This document shows, piece after piece, positions 15,833 to 24,527 of a stretch of DNA of 64,000 bases. Source of the stretch: Elusimicrobiales bacterium (GTDB lineage Bacteria > Elusimicrobiota > Elusimicrobia > Elusimicrobiales > UBA9959); assembly GCA_028713125.1 (NCBI GenBank), contig JAQTOU010000003.1, forward strand, positions 310,001-374,000, written 5' to 3'. The notes beneath the pieces were generated by a model. It had not been told where the DNA came from and searched no databases. It was given only the letters and a program-made list of their open reading frames with translations. How positions within the stretch are numbered: position 1 is the first letter of the stretch; each line of letters begins with the position of its first letter. The translations under genes and the position numbers were made by a program.

Positions 15833-18800
15833 ATGAAAGACAGCATAGAGAAATCAGAAATATGTTTTAAAACCGGCGCTTTAATGGCAGTTCTTTGCCT
15901 GCTCCCCCAGCAAATGGCCGGGACAACAGAGAATCAAGCTTCGGTTTTGCGGATGCAGCTCTCTATTCCCGCGGCTGCAGGTAATATTCAACTGTCCGAG
16001 AAATCAGCTGTTCCACTTCCGCTTGCCGGCGCTTGGTCTTTAACTGAATATATCCGCGAAAAATTCAATATTCTAGAAGTTGTCGGCGCTTTCAGGCTCT
16101 CAGATTCGGCACAACTTGAAAAAGCAGGTGAAGCGATAAAACTGAAGGTAAGTTCTCTTGGTTCCATTAAGCCGCACGCGGCGTTGAAGCCGGAAGAAGA
16201 GAAGGCCCTTATGTCCATGGCCGCAAGGGATAATTCCAGGAAAGCCGGTCTTCCAGTATTTACACTTGCGACCAACTTGAGTGCCGGTTATTCAATAAAC
16301 TATAACAACACCGTCTTAACGGTAAGACACATGCTAAAAAACGGAATGGCTGCCGAAGCCATTGTTGAAAGCGGAGCGGTGGTATATCCAGGGGCTTACA
16401 AGGATACCAGTATTATTTATCTTATGTCTCCTGGCCGCTGCCAGGAAATGCTTTTGCTGAAATCCGCCAAGGCGCCCGTGCAGTTCGAATATGAATACTC
16501 CAAGGAAGTCTCTCTAAGTGAGAAAGGTGAAATCGTAGTGGACGGGCTTACCCTCTCGCGCCCGGTTGTCTTTGATGCGGTGGGAAAGCGTGTGAGCGGC
16601 TTTTACAGGAAAACAGCTAAAAAAAATATTCTGCTCTCGTTTAATGGAGCGGGCTTGCAATACCCGATATTAATTGATCCTACCTGGCAGGCTTCAGGTT
16701 CCTCTATGAGTGCGGCAAGATATCTTCATACGGCAAGTTTGTTGCCTAACGGTAAGGTGCTGTTAGCCGGAGGTAGAAATAGCAGCGGCCCGATGTCCTC
16801 GGCTGAATTGTATGATCCAATAGCTGGAACATTTGCAACTACAGGTTCACTTATTACGGGAAGAACATCTCACACAGCAACCTTGTTGCCAAACGGAAAA
16901 GTACTGATTGTTGGCGGAGTTGCCAATGATACTGTTACAACATTATCTTCAGCTGAGATATACGATCCCGCTTCCGGAACATTTTCTGCTACAGGTTCAA
17001 TGAGTATCGCAAGAAATAATCATGTGGCTGTATTGTTGCCGAGCGGTAAGGTTTTGGTCGCAGGCGGTGGTTTTGGTACTGGAACCGCCACACTTTCCTC
17101 TGCCGAATTATACGACCCAGCTACCGGAACTTTTTCTGCCACGGGTTCAATGAGTGCATTAAGGCAGCAATATTCCGCAGTATTACTCCCCAATGGTAAA
17201 GTTTTGTTGGTAGGCGGCACACCTGATGGTACTGCAGGGCTTGTATCAGCTGATCTGTATGATTATGCCACAGGAACATTTTCTGCTACCGGTTCTATGA
17301 GTGCGGCTAGGTGGAGACATACCGCAATATTGTTGCCTAATGGTAAGGTTCTGGTTGCCGGTGGAGCTCATAATGGCTCGACCATTTCCTCAGCCGAGTT
17401 GTACGACCCAGCCACCGGAACTTTTTCCGCTACCGGTTCAATGGGTGGACTTAGGCAATGCCCCTTGGCGATATTGCTTCCGAATGGGAAAGTATTGCTG
17501 ACCGCAGGTTCTGATGGGAGCGCAGCTCTTTCCTCGGCCGAGCTGTATGACCCCGCCTCTGGCACATTCTCAGCCACCGGTTCAATGAGCGAGCTTCGGT
17601 CTTCGGCTGCTGCGGTATTGCTGCCTAATGGCGAAGTTCTGGTGGCCGGCGGGTATAACGGCAGCGCCACAGTTTCCTCGGCCGATTTGTATGTTCTTTC
17701 AGGAGGAGCCGGTACATTTTCTTCTACTGGTTCAATGAGCGAGGCGAGGGGGCGGCATAAAGAAACATTGCTGCCGAGCGGTAAGGTTTTGCTGGTCGGT
17801 GGAGCGCATGATAGCGTAACTTTTTCTTTGGCTGAGTTATATGATCCCTCTGCTGGCACATTCTTAGCCACGGGATCTATGAGTGTGTTGAGGCAAAATC
17901 CCATAGCAATATTGCTGCCGAATGGTAAAGTGTTGGTTGCTGGCGGTAACAATGGCAGCGCAAGTTTTTCCTCGGCTGAGTTATACGACCCTGCCGCAGG
18001 AACATTCTCCGCCACAGGTTCAATGAGTTCACTCAGAGTGTCGCATACTGCGACCTTGCTGCCAAACGGGAAAGTGTTGGTTGCTGGCGGTCATAACGAC
18101 GTTTCGGCATCTTCCTCTGTTGAATTGTATGATCCAATCTCAGGGACATTCTCGGCTACAGGCTCAATGAGCGTGGGAAGATATCTTCATACTGCAACGT
18201 TATTGCCCAATGGCAAGGTCCTAATAATCGGTGGCACTGATGGCGCTGGTTACCTTTCATCCTCGGAATTATATGATCCGTCAGCCGGAACATTTGCAGC
18301 CACAGGTGCATTGATCACGGGAAGGAGGTTTCATACTGCGACACTAATGCCTAACGGAAAGGTGTTGGTGGTTGGCGGAGATAATGGGGCGCAACTGGCA
18401 TCTGCGGAATTGTATGATCCAGCTACGGGCATATTCTCCGCCACAGGTTCAATGGGAACAGCAAGGACCGAGCATGCCGCTATCCCGCTGCCAAACGGCA
18501 AAGTGTTGGTTGCCGGTGGATGGGGAGGAGGATCTGCATATTTTTCCTCAGCTGAGTTGTACAATCCTAGTGCCGGCACATTTTCTGCCGCCGGCTCAAT
18601 GAGCGTAGCGCGCGATCAGTATTCCGTTACATTGCTGCCGAACGGAAAAGTGTTGTTAGCTGGTGGGGCGTCCTCCGGAGGCGCAACCGTTGGATCGGCA
18701 GATTTATATGATACGGTGTTTGGCTCGGTTAATTTACCGCCAACTCTTGCCTGGACCGGCGAGGCAGGTTATATTTCTGACGGTCTGAGTTCGAATGATG

Positions 18801-20122
18801 CTGTTAGCACAACCACATTCGTCTACCGCGTGAAATATGCCGACGCTGATAACGACGCCCCTTTAAGCGGATATCCTAAATTGCATATAAAAAAAGGTGG
18901 AATAGAGATATCTGGCAGCCCGTTCGCCATGAGTTTCGTTTCAGGCACCAATAGTTCTGGTGCTATTTATGCATACTCCAAAACACTATCTGCGGGAACA
19001 GATTACACTTATTACTTTGAGGCTCAGGATGCAAATAGCGCTGTGGCTACGGGCGAGCCAGTCTCCGCGATTGATGCTCCGAATGTGTTTCCATTGAACA
19101 ATTCTCCGACAATTGACTGGACTGGTGAAGCAGATTACATTGCTGATGGCTTGAGCCTTGAAGTCGGGGTAAGCACAACTACTTTCGTTTACCGCGTTAA
19201 ATACACTGACGCGGATAATGACGCGCCCTTAAGCGGTTATCCGAAGGTGCATATTAAAAAGGCCGGCTCTGAGATATCCGGAAGCCCTTTTGCGATGACT
19301 TTTGTCTCGGGGGCCTACAATGCCGGGGCCATATACACCTACACTAAAACACTGCCGGCTATAGGAACGGATTACACATATTACTTTGAGGCGCAGGATG
19401 CAAATAGCGCGGCGGCCACGCCCACTTCCTCGGTCGACGCCCCGGACGTAACCTCCGGTAATAGTTCGCCCGCGCTGGCCTGGACGGGAGAGAATGATTA
19501 TGTTTCAGACGGTTTAAATTTGGAAACCGGCGATCCTTCAACAAGTTTCGTGTATCACGTTAAATACACTGACGCGGATAATGACGCGCCCTTAAGCGGC
19601 TATCCTAAGGTTCATATCAAAAAGGGAGGAGTCGAGATATCCGGCAGTCCTTTTGCTATGACTTTTGTCTCAGGCGCTAATAATACCGGAGCCGTCTACG
19701 TCTACACTAAGGCGCTGTCCGCTATCGGAACAGATTACACATATTACTTTGAGGCGCAGGACGCAAATACTGCGGCTGCCACGGGTGTGGCGACGACACC
19801 TATCGCCGCGCCGGCAGTTTCGGCTTTAGCACAAGAAGGGAATAAAACCACGCTTGGCGATAATTTGTTCAATCCAAGGGCTGGGGGAACTTCTAAAATA
19901 AAGTTAAGCGTTCCCTCTTCTGGCAGAGTGTCGCTTAAGATATACAACCTGGCAGGGAAGCCAATACGAACGCTTTTTGAAGGAGAGCTCGCCGCCGGGG
20001 ACGCCCATAAAGATTGGGACGGGAAGGATGACAGCGGGAGGTACGTGGTCCCAAGCGTGTATTTCCTCCACTATGTGTATCCGGGCGGAAAAGAAGTCAG
20101 GAAGATAGGGGTTAAGAGATGA
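15833..20122 (+). CDS. Giant exported kelch-repeat protein with three Ig-like repeats and a FlgD-like C-terminal domain
   Basis: 1429 residues. A hydrophobic export segment sits at about 14-28. Residues to about 285 form an N-terminal domain ending in YPILIDPTW. Then come 14 kelch blades of about 48 residues, each with LLPNGKVLVAGG, SSAELYDP and GTFSATGSM, enough for two seven-bladed propellers. Next are three repeats of about 120 residues (18740-19800) with SDGL, YADADNDAPLSGYP and YTYYFEAQDAN. The last 75 residues (SLKIYNLAGKPIRTL, WDGKDDSGRYV) look like a FlgD Ig-like / type IX-type sorting domain. It overlaps the PorV gene by four bases. A secreted adhesin or glycan-binding surface protein is the likely role; ligand unknown. 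Confidence 0.88.
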   Translation: MKDSIEKSEICFKTGALMAVLCLLPQQMAGTTENQASVLRMQLSIPAAAGNIQLSEKSAVPLPLAGAWSLTEYIREKFNILEVVGAFRLSDSAQLEKAGEAIKLKVSSLGSIKPHAALKPEEEKALMSMAARDNSRKAGLPVFTLATNLSAGYSINYNNTVLTVRHMLKNGMAAEAIVESGAVVYPGAYKDTSIIYLMSPGRCQEMLLLKSAKAPVQFEYEYSKEVSLSEKGEIVVDGLTLSRPVVFDAVGKRVSGFYRKTAKKNILLSFNGAGLQYPILIDPTWQASGSSMSAARYLHTASLLPNGKVLLAGGRNSSGPMSSAELYDPIAGTFATTGSLITGRTSHTATLLPNGKVLIVGGVANDTVTTLSSAEIYDPASGTFSATGSMSIARNNHVAVLLPSGKVLVAGGGFGTGTATLSSAELYDPATGTFSATGSMSALRQQYSAVLLPNGKVLLVGGTPDGTAGLVSADLYDYATGTFSATGSMSAARWRHTAILLPNGKVLVAGGAHNGSTISSAELYDPATGTFSATGSMGGLRQCPLAILLPNGKVLLTAGSDGSAALSSAELYDPASGTFSATGSMSELRSSAAAVLLPNGEVLVAGGYNGSATVSSADLYVLSGGAGTFSSTGSMSEARGRHKETLLPSGKVLLVGGAHDSVTFSLAELYDPSAGTFLATGSMSVLRQNPIAILLPNGKVLVAGGNNGSASFSSAELYDPAAGTFSATGSMSSLRVSHTATLLPNGKVLVAGGHNDVSASSSVELYDPISGTFSATGSMSVGRYLHTATLLPNGKVLIIGGTDGAGYLSSSELYDPSAGTFAATGALITGRRFHTATLMPNGKVLVVGGDNGAQLASAELYDPATGIFSATGSMGTARTEHAAIPLPNGKVLVAGGWGGGSAYFSSAELYNPSAGTFSAAGSMSVARDQYSVTLLPNGKVLLAGGASSGGATVGSADLYDTVFGSVNLPPTLAWTGEAGYISDGLSSNDAVSTTTFVYRVKYADADNDAPLSGYPKLHIKKGGIEISGSPFAMSFVSGTNSSGAIYAYSKTLSAGTDYTYYFEAQDANSAVATGEPVSAIDAPNVFPLNNSPTIDWTGEADYIADGLSLEVGVSTTTFVYRVKYTDADNDAPLSGYPKVHIKKAGSEISGSPFAMTFVSGAYNAGAIYTYTKTLPAIGTDYTYYFEAQDANSAAATPTSSVDAPDVTSGNSSPALAWTGENDYVSDGLNLETGDPSTSFVYHVKYTDADNDAPLSGYPKVHIKKGGVEISGSPFAMTFVSGANNTGAVYVYTKALSAIGTDYTYYFEAQDANTAAATGVATTPIAAPAVSALAQEGNKTTLGDNLFNPRAGGTSKIKLSVPSSGRVSLKIYNLAGKPIRTLFEGELAAGDAHKDWDGKDDSGRYVVPSVYFLHYVYPGGKEVRKIGVKR
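16690..18720 (+). repeat. Tandem DNA repeats encoding kelch blades
   Basis: Fourteen imperfect units of roughly 140-150 bp inside the 15833-20122 gene. Recurring strings include TTGCCGAACGGTAAAGT-like and GGCACATTCTC-like cores. Blades 11-12 resemble blades 1-2 (LITGR after the SATG turn), so the array seems to have grown by copying segments of several blades. Prone to recombination with the related array at 22970-23960. Confidence 0.8.
18735..19800 (+). repeat. Three long tandem repeats encoding Ig-like domains
   Basis: Three copies of about 355-365 bp. The second and third share long identical stretches at the DNA level, for instance AAATACACTGACGCGGATAA at 19200-19219 and again at 19563-19582. 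The first is more diverged. This indicates recent duplication or gene conversion of copies two and three. Confidence 0.8.
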
Positions 20123-21465
20123 AGAAAACTCTTTTTTCTATCTTTATCCTGTTCTCCGCGCTAGCTGTGTCCGCGCAGGAGAGCGGCGTTTTCCTGACTC
20201 TGCCTTTGTCTCCACGGGCCGGTGGCATGGGCGACGCTTCCGTCGCGCTGGCTGACGATCCCCTTGGCCTGTACTATAACCCTGCCGGGATGGTTTTTGC
20301 GAAGCGTCCGGCTCTATCCCTGGTTTACCACAAATATCTGCAGGATATTAACGGCAACTCATTCGCTTTCGTGTACCCGTTCAGGCATTGGGCTATAGGG
20401 GTCGCGCCGACCATCTATGCGATGAAAGAAGAGCCGATCTATGACTCGCTGGGGGCCGATATAGGTGAAAAGTTCGGGTATGAAGCTAAGATAATGGATG
20501 TCGCCCTGGCGGGAAGAATAGGGGGGTTGGCATTGGGCGTCGCAGGCAAATCATACAGCGAGGACATCGGCGGTCAAGGGTCCGCCACGACCGCCTATGA
20601 TGTAGGCGCTATTTATAAATTGGGGAAGCTAAGTTTCGGGGCGGTAATGCAGAATCTGGGCGGAAAGATATTTGAGTATAAGGTGGCTAAAATCCAGAGG
20701 CTTGGCGCCGCTTATAACGGAGTTAAGTATTCCGCGGCGGTAGATCTGAAGAAAGAAGGGGAGAATAAGGGTTATCTTGGATTTGGCGGAGCCTATAATC
20801 TTTCCCGGGCGCTTAAACTACGCGGCGGCTGGCAGCTTAAAGATGAATTTGGCGGAATCACATTCGGGCTGGGCTTTGAACTCGGTGGATTTAATTTCGA
20901 TTATGCTTTCTTAAGCTATGGCGATCTTGGCGCAACGCATAAAGCGGGAATTTCTCTGGCTTTCGGGTCGAACGCTGATAGGACAACTGAGGTTGAAAAA
21001 GCCAGTATTGACGTCAAAGGTCCCGTTCAAGCTTCGACGAATACCGCGCCGGGTATTGTGAAAATAGCCGGCGGGACGAATATCGCCGTGGCGGAGTTCG
21101 TCGGCAAGAATGTGTCGCAGGCTGACGCCTCCATAGTAACTGATTTCCTGCGCACGGAGCTTGTGAGCAGCGGCCTGTTCAATGTAATGGACAGGAATAA
21201 TATGGATACCGTTCTTGCGGAACAGAAATTCCAGAACAGCGGCTGCACTGAGCAGGAATGCGCGGTGGAGATGGGGAAACTGCTGAATATCAAACAGGTC
21301 CTTGTGGGCTCGCTCTCAAAACTTCTGGACAGCTATTATGTTACGGTGAACGTGGTGGACGTGGAAACCGGAAAGATCTCCGTCTCATACAACAGCGACG
21401 CAGTCTCTTCGAAAGAACTTAAGGAAGTATGCAGAAAAATAGTAAAAAATCTGTCCCGGAAATAA
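20119..21465 (+). CDS. PorV/PorQ-family outer-membrane barrel fused to a CsgG-like domain
   Basis: 448 residues. A signal peptide ends near AVSAQ (20). The segment LSPRAGGMGDASVALADDPLGLYYNPAGM is the hallmark opening of PorV/PorQ (UPF0164) barrels, and alternating beta strands run to about 290. PorV shuttles cargo with type IX C-terminal domains in Bacteroidota. Residues 321-448 are a CsgG-like domain (NIAVAEF, LRTELVSSGLFNVMDRN, CTEQEC with C376 and C381, VLVGSLSK). The immediately preceding gene encodes a giant protein ending in a FlgD-like sorting domain, overlapping by four bases. A barrel plus periplasmic CsgG-like domain coupled to its likely cargo suggests a dedicated secretion or anchoring device. 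The fusion is directly visible; function is inferred. Confidence 0.85.
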   Translation: MKKTLFSIFILFSALAVSAQESGVFLTLPLSPRAGGMGDASVALADDPLGLYYNPAGMVFAKRPALSLVYHKYLQDINGNSFAFVYPFRHWAIGVAPTIYAMKEEPIYDSLGADIGEKFGYEAKIMDVALAGRIGGLALGVAGKSYSEDIGGQGSATTAYDVGAIYKLGKLSFGAVMQNLGGKIFEYKVAKIQRLGAAYNGVKYSAAVDLKKEGENKGYLGFGGAYNLSRALKLRGGWQLKDEFGGITFGLGFELGGFNFDYAFLSYGDLGATHKAGISLAFGSNADRTTEVEKASIDVKGPVQASTNTAPGIVKIAGGTNIAVAEFVGKNVSQADASIVTDFLRTELVSSGLFNVMDRNNMDTVLAEQKFQNSGCTEQECAVEMGKLLNIKQVLVGSLSKLLDSYYVTVNVVDVETGKISVSYNSDAVSSKELKEVCRKIVKNLSRK

Positions 21466-22763
21466 TTCTTGCGGGGTTGATGCTATTGCCTGTTTGCGCT
21501 TTCGCCGGCCTGTCGCCCGGGGACAGGGCTCCGGATTTTGAGCTGACGGACCTGGCGGGAGAAAACGTTTCGCTCGCGGATATTACTCGTCAGGGCAAGC
21601 CGGTCGTGCTTTCTTTCTTCGGAACCTGGTGCGAAAGCTGCCTTAAGGAAATGGGTGACTTGGCCGGAATGGTTAAGCAGTACGATATCGCGGTCTACCT
21701 GGTGGGGGTAGACGGGGATAAAGACCTTCTCTCTAAGTTCGTTACAAAAAACAGTATCCCTTTCCCTGTGCTTTGGGACCCCAAGGCCAAAATAATGAGC
21801 AGGAAGTATGACCTGATGCGCGGGGCCTACCTTGTCGTCCCTAAAACCTATATTATCTCACCTGACGGCAACATTGAGTATTCGGCCGAATCTTACGATG
21901 ATGCTAGGAAAGCTGCCCTGACCGCGAGGCTCGCGGCTTTAAGCGGTAAAAAATGGGAGAAGCCTGCCGAGGTCGCCGTCTACTTTACCGGTTCGGCTAA
22001 TGGCTACCTTGAATCCTGCAACTGTTTCAAGCATCCGTACGGCGGCTTTATAAAACTGCTTTCATTTCTGAAGCAGCAGGCCGGCAAGTATTCAAGCCGG
22101 ATCCTCCTAGACTCAGGGGATTTCCTTCCTTATGGCGTGACCCCGGCGCAGGCCGGTCCAGTTTTTAAGGCGATGACCCTCGCGGGTTACGATGCCGTGG
22201 CTGTCGGTGACCAGGATCTGGCTTATAAAGGATTTATTTCGGAGGCTAAAAGGAGCAAGGAAACCTTCCTGGCTTCAAATATCATTTTCAAGGACGGGAT
22301 CCCGGGCGCGGCTGATAAAACGATGGTGGCCGGCAGTCTTAAAGTGCGTATCGTGTCCTTTGCAGACCCGGAGACTTTTTCTCTCTATCCCGAAGAGTTC
22401 ACCTCCAAGCTGGCTTTTAAAGATGTAAAGGAAGTTCTAAAAGGCGGGAAGAACGCCGACTACCTAATACTTCTTTCCCATGCAGGGCTTGATGAGAACA
22501 GGAGAATTGCTACGGAGTTCGGGCAGATAGACCTGATAATCGCGGGGCACTCGCAGGAACTTCTTAAAAAGCCGGTAAAAGCTGGGAACGCGCTTATCGT
22601 TCAGTCCGGCGGCAATATCCAGAACTTGGGAAGGGTGGTACTGCGCTTTGACAGTAAAAAGAAAATGCTGGGTTATTCGCATGACGTTTTCCCCTTGACG
22701 AACGATATTCCTGATTTCCCGCAGATAGCGGCACTTCTTAGGGATTCAAAAAATATAAAATAA
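21429..22763 (+). CDS. Exported TlpA-like thioredoxin fused to a 5'-nucleotidase-like metallophosphatase domain
   Basis: 444 residues. Starting at 21429 keeps a basic n-region and hydrophobic core (signal peptide to about 27) at the price of a 37-base overlap with the PorV gene; no later start keeps a signal. Residues 28-175 are TlpA/ResA-like with GDRAPDFELTD and the redox motif WCESC (C68, C71). Residues about 185-444 have the UshA/5'-nucleotidase fold signatures LLDSGDF, AVGDQDL, SHAGLDEN and IIAGHSQE, plus NGYLESCNC. The normal metal motifs DxH, GNHE and GHTH read SAN, GDQD and GHSQ, so metal binding or catalysis may be altered. Probably periplasmic. Confidence 0.82.
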   Translation: MQKNSKKSVPEIILAGLMLLPVCAFAGLSPGDRAPDFELTDLAGENVSLADITRQGKPVVLSFFGTWCESCLKEMGDLAGMVKQYDIAVYLVGVDGDKDLLSKFVTKNSIPFPVLWDPKAKIMSRKYDLMRGAYLVVPKTYIISPDGNIEYSAESYDDARKAALTARLAALSGKKWEKPAEVAVYFTGSANGYLESCNCFKHPYGGFIKLLSFLKQQAGKYSSRILLDSGDFLPYGVTPAQAGPVFKAMTLAGYDAVAVGDQDLAYKGFISEAKRSKETFLASNIIFKDGIPGAADKTMVAGSLKVRIVSFADPETFSLYPEEFTSKLAFKDVKEVLKGGKNADYLILLSHAGLDENRRIATEFGQIDLIIAGHSQELLKKPVKAGNALIVQSGGNIQNLGRVVLRFDSKKKMLGYSHDVFPLTNDIPDFPQIAALLRDSKNIK

Positions 22764-22829
22764 TATCGCTACTTCCACGATGATCTGGCAGAAGCCGGGG
22801 GGGCTTGAAAACAATTTATTAAGGGCAGA

Positions 22830-24476
22830 ATGGGCGGCACTATAAAAAAGATCGGCACATGCCTTAAAACCTGCGGTTTATTGATGCTTGCCTTCCTGTT
22901 TTCACAACAGCAGGCTGAAACAGCTTCGCCTGTCCAAATACAGGCCTGGCAGGCTACGGCCGGGCCTATGCGCTCGGAGAGGTATACTCATACCGCTACT
23001 TTGTTGCCGGGCGGTAAGGTGCTGGTGGCCGGAGGGGCTGATCGCGCCCGCGCCTCACTTTCCTCCGCCGAATTATACGACCCCGCAACCAGGACATTCA
23101 CCCCCACAGGCTCATTGCTCGGAGCGAGAGCTTTTCATACCGCGACCTTGTTGCCGAACGGAAAAGTTTTACTAACCGGCGGCACTAATGGGCGTGCGCC
23201 TATTTCTTCTGCTGAACTCTACGATCCTGAGGCTGGCACATTTTCCGCCACAGGTCCGATGACCGCGGTGAGGGAAGGTCATATCGCGGTCCTATTGCGC
23301 AGCGGCAAAGTGCTGGTGGCCGGCGGTGGAGGAGGCCATGGCTCCACGGCTGTTTCTTCGGCCGAGTTATACGACCCTGTAGCCGGCACATTTTCCGCCA
23401 CGGGTTCAATGAACGGTTTGCGGCAGCAGTATGCCGCAGTACTGTTACCGAACGGCAAGGTCTTAGTGGTGGGGGGCACTCCTGACGGCACCGCTGGCCT
23501 TGCTTCGGCCGATTTATATGACCCGTCCGCCGGAACGTTTTCTCCCACTGGCCCCATGAGCGCTGCAAGGTGGAGGCATACCGCGGTATTGATGCCGAAT
23601 GGAAAAGTCTTGGTGGCTGGTGGCGCTCACAATAGTGCAACCCTTTCATCTGCGGAAGTGTATAATCCCGCAGTCGGCACATTTTCACCCACAGGGGAGT
23701 TGGGCGGACTTAGACAAACTCCTGGCGCGGTCTTGCTTCCGAATGGGAAAGTGCTGCTGGCCGGAGGACATGATAGCCGTGTAAACCTTTCCCTGGCGGA
23801 GTTATACGATCCAGTTGCCGGCATGTTTTTTTCAACCGGTTCAATGGGCGCGGCGAGGAGCTCTCATTCTGTAACATTGCTACGTAACGGGAAAGTTCTG
23901 GTGACGGGCGGGCATGACGGGGTTTCGGCCGTTTCCTCAGCTGAGCTGTATGGCTTTTCTGTCGGAACTTTTACCTATTCCGCCGCGGCCTCAGCGGGCG
24001 CGGCGAAACAGGGCCGTGTCGAGGCATTGCCGCCGGCCATGTATCAGGCCCCTGTTCGCACCAGGATCGTGAAAATGCCGGACGCTAATAATGTGGCGGT
24101 GGCGGATTTCATTGGCAAGAATGTTTCGCAGGCCGACGCTTCGATAGTGTCCGGTTTTTTAAGGACCGAGTTGGTGAACACCCGGCTGTACAAGGTGATG
24201 GACCGGAGCAATATGGACACCGTGCTGGCCGAGCAGAAATTCCAGAACAGCGGCTGCACCGAGCAGGAATGCGCGGTTGAAATGGGAAAACTGCTTAATG
24301 TCAGGCGGATGTATGTGGGTTCGCTTTCAAAGCTGCTGGACAGCTATTATATAACGGTCAACGAGGTCGACGTGGCGACCGGAGAGATAACGGAGTCCTA
24401 TGACAGCGATGCCGTATCCTCGAAGAAATTGAAAGACGCGTGTAAAAAAATAGTTGTAAGAATCTCAAAGAAATAA
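22830..24476 (+). CDS. Exported seven-blade kelch protein fused to a CsgG-like domain
   Basis: 548 residues with a signal peptide at about 8-34. Seven kelch blades follow (residues about 45-385), exactly one beta-propeller. Blades 3-5 carry the same distinctive words in the same order as the giant kelch protein (LRQQY, TPDGTAGL, ARWRHTA), so the two are paralogues. Residues 421-548 are a CsgG-like domain matching that of the PorV fusion at 97 of 128 positions by eye, including an unbroken identical stretch of 30 residues with the CTEQEC pair. The shared domain suggests these proteins dock to each other or to the same ring. It is 66 bp after the TlpA fusion and probably in the same operon. Confidence 0.85.
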   Translation: MGGTIKKIGTCLKTCGLLMLAFLFSQQQAETASPVQIQAWQATAGPMRSERYTHTATLLPGGKVLVAGGADRARASLSSAELYDPATRTFTPTGSLLGARAFHTATLLPNGKVLLTGGTNGRAPISSAELYDPEAGTFSATGPMTAVREGHIAVLLRSGKVLVAGGGGGHGSTAVSSAELYDPVAGTFSATGSMNGLRQQYAAVLLPNGKVLVVGGTPDGTAGLASADLYDPSAGTFSPTGPMSAARWRHTAVLMPNGKVLVAGGAHNSATLSSAEVYNPAVGTFSPTGELGGLRQTPGAVLLPNGKVLLAGGHDSRVNLSLAELYDPVAGMFFSTGSMGAARSSHSVTLLRNGKVLVTGGHDGVSAVSSAELYGFSVGTFTYSAAASAGAAKQGRVEALPPAMYQAPVRTRIVKMPDANNVAVADFIGKNVSQADASIVSGFLRTELVNTRLYKVMDRSNMDTVLAEQKFQNSGCTEQECAVEMGKLLNVRRMYVGSLSKLLDSYYITVNEVDVATGEITESYDSDAVSSKKLKDACKKIVVRISKK

Positions 24477-24527
24477 AGTTTTGCGCGGGTCTGCGACGAA
24501 GAGCCTGCGATCATTCAGCAGAATTTA

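Noticed and set aside
16690-18720. CRISPR array
   Set aside because: The repeats are imperfect, about 145 bp, in frame and encode kelch blades; no spacers.
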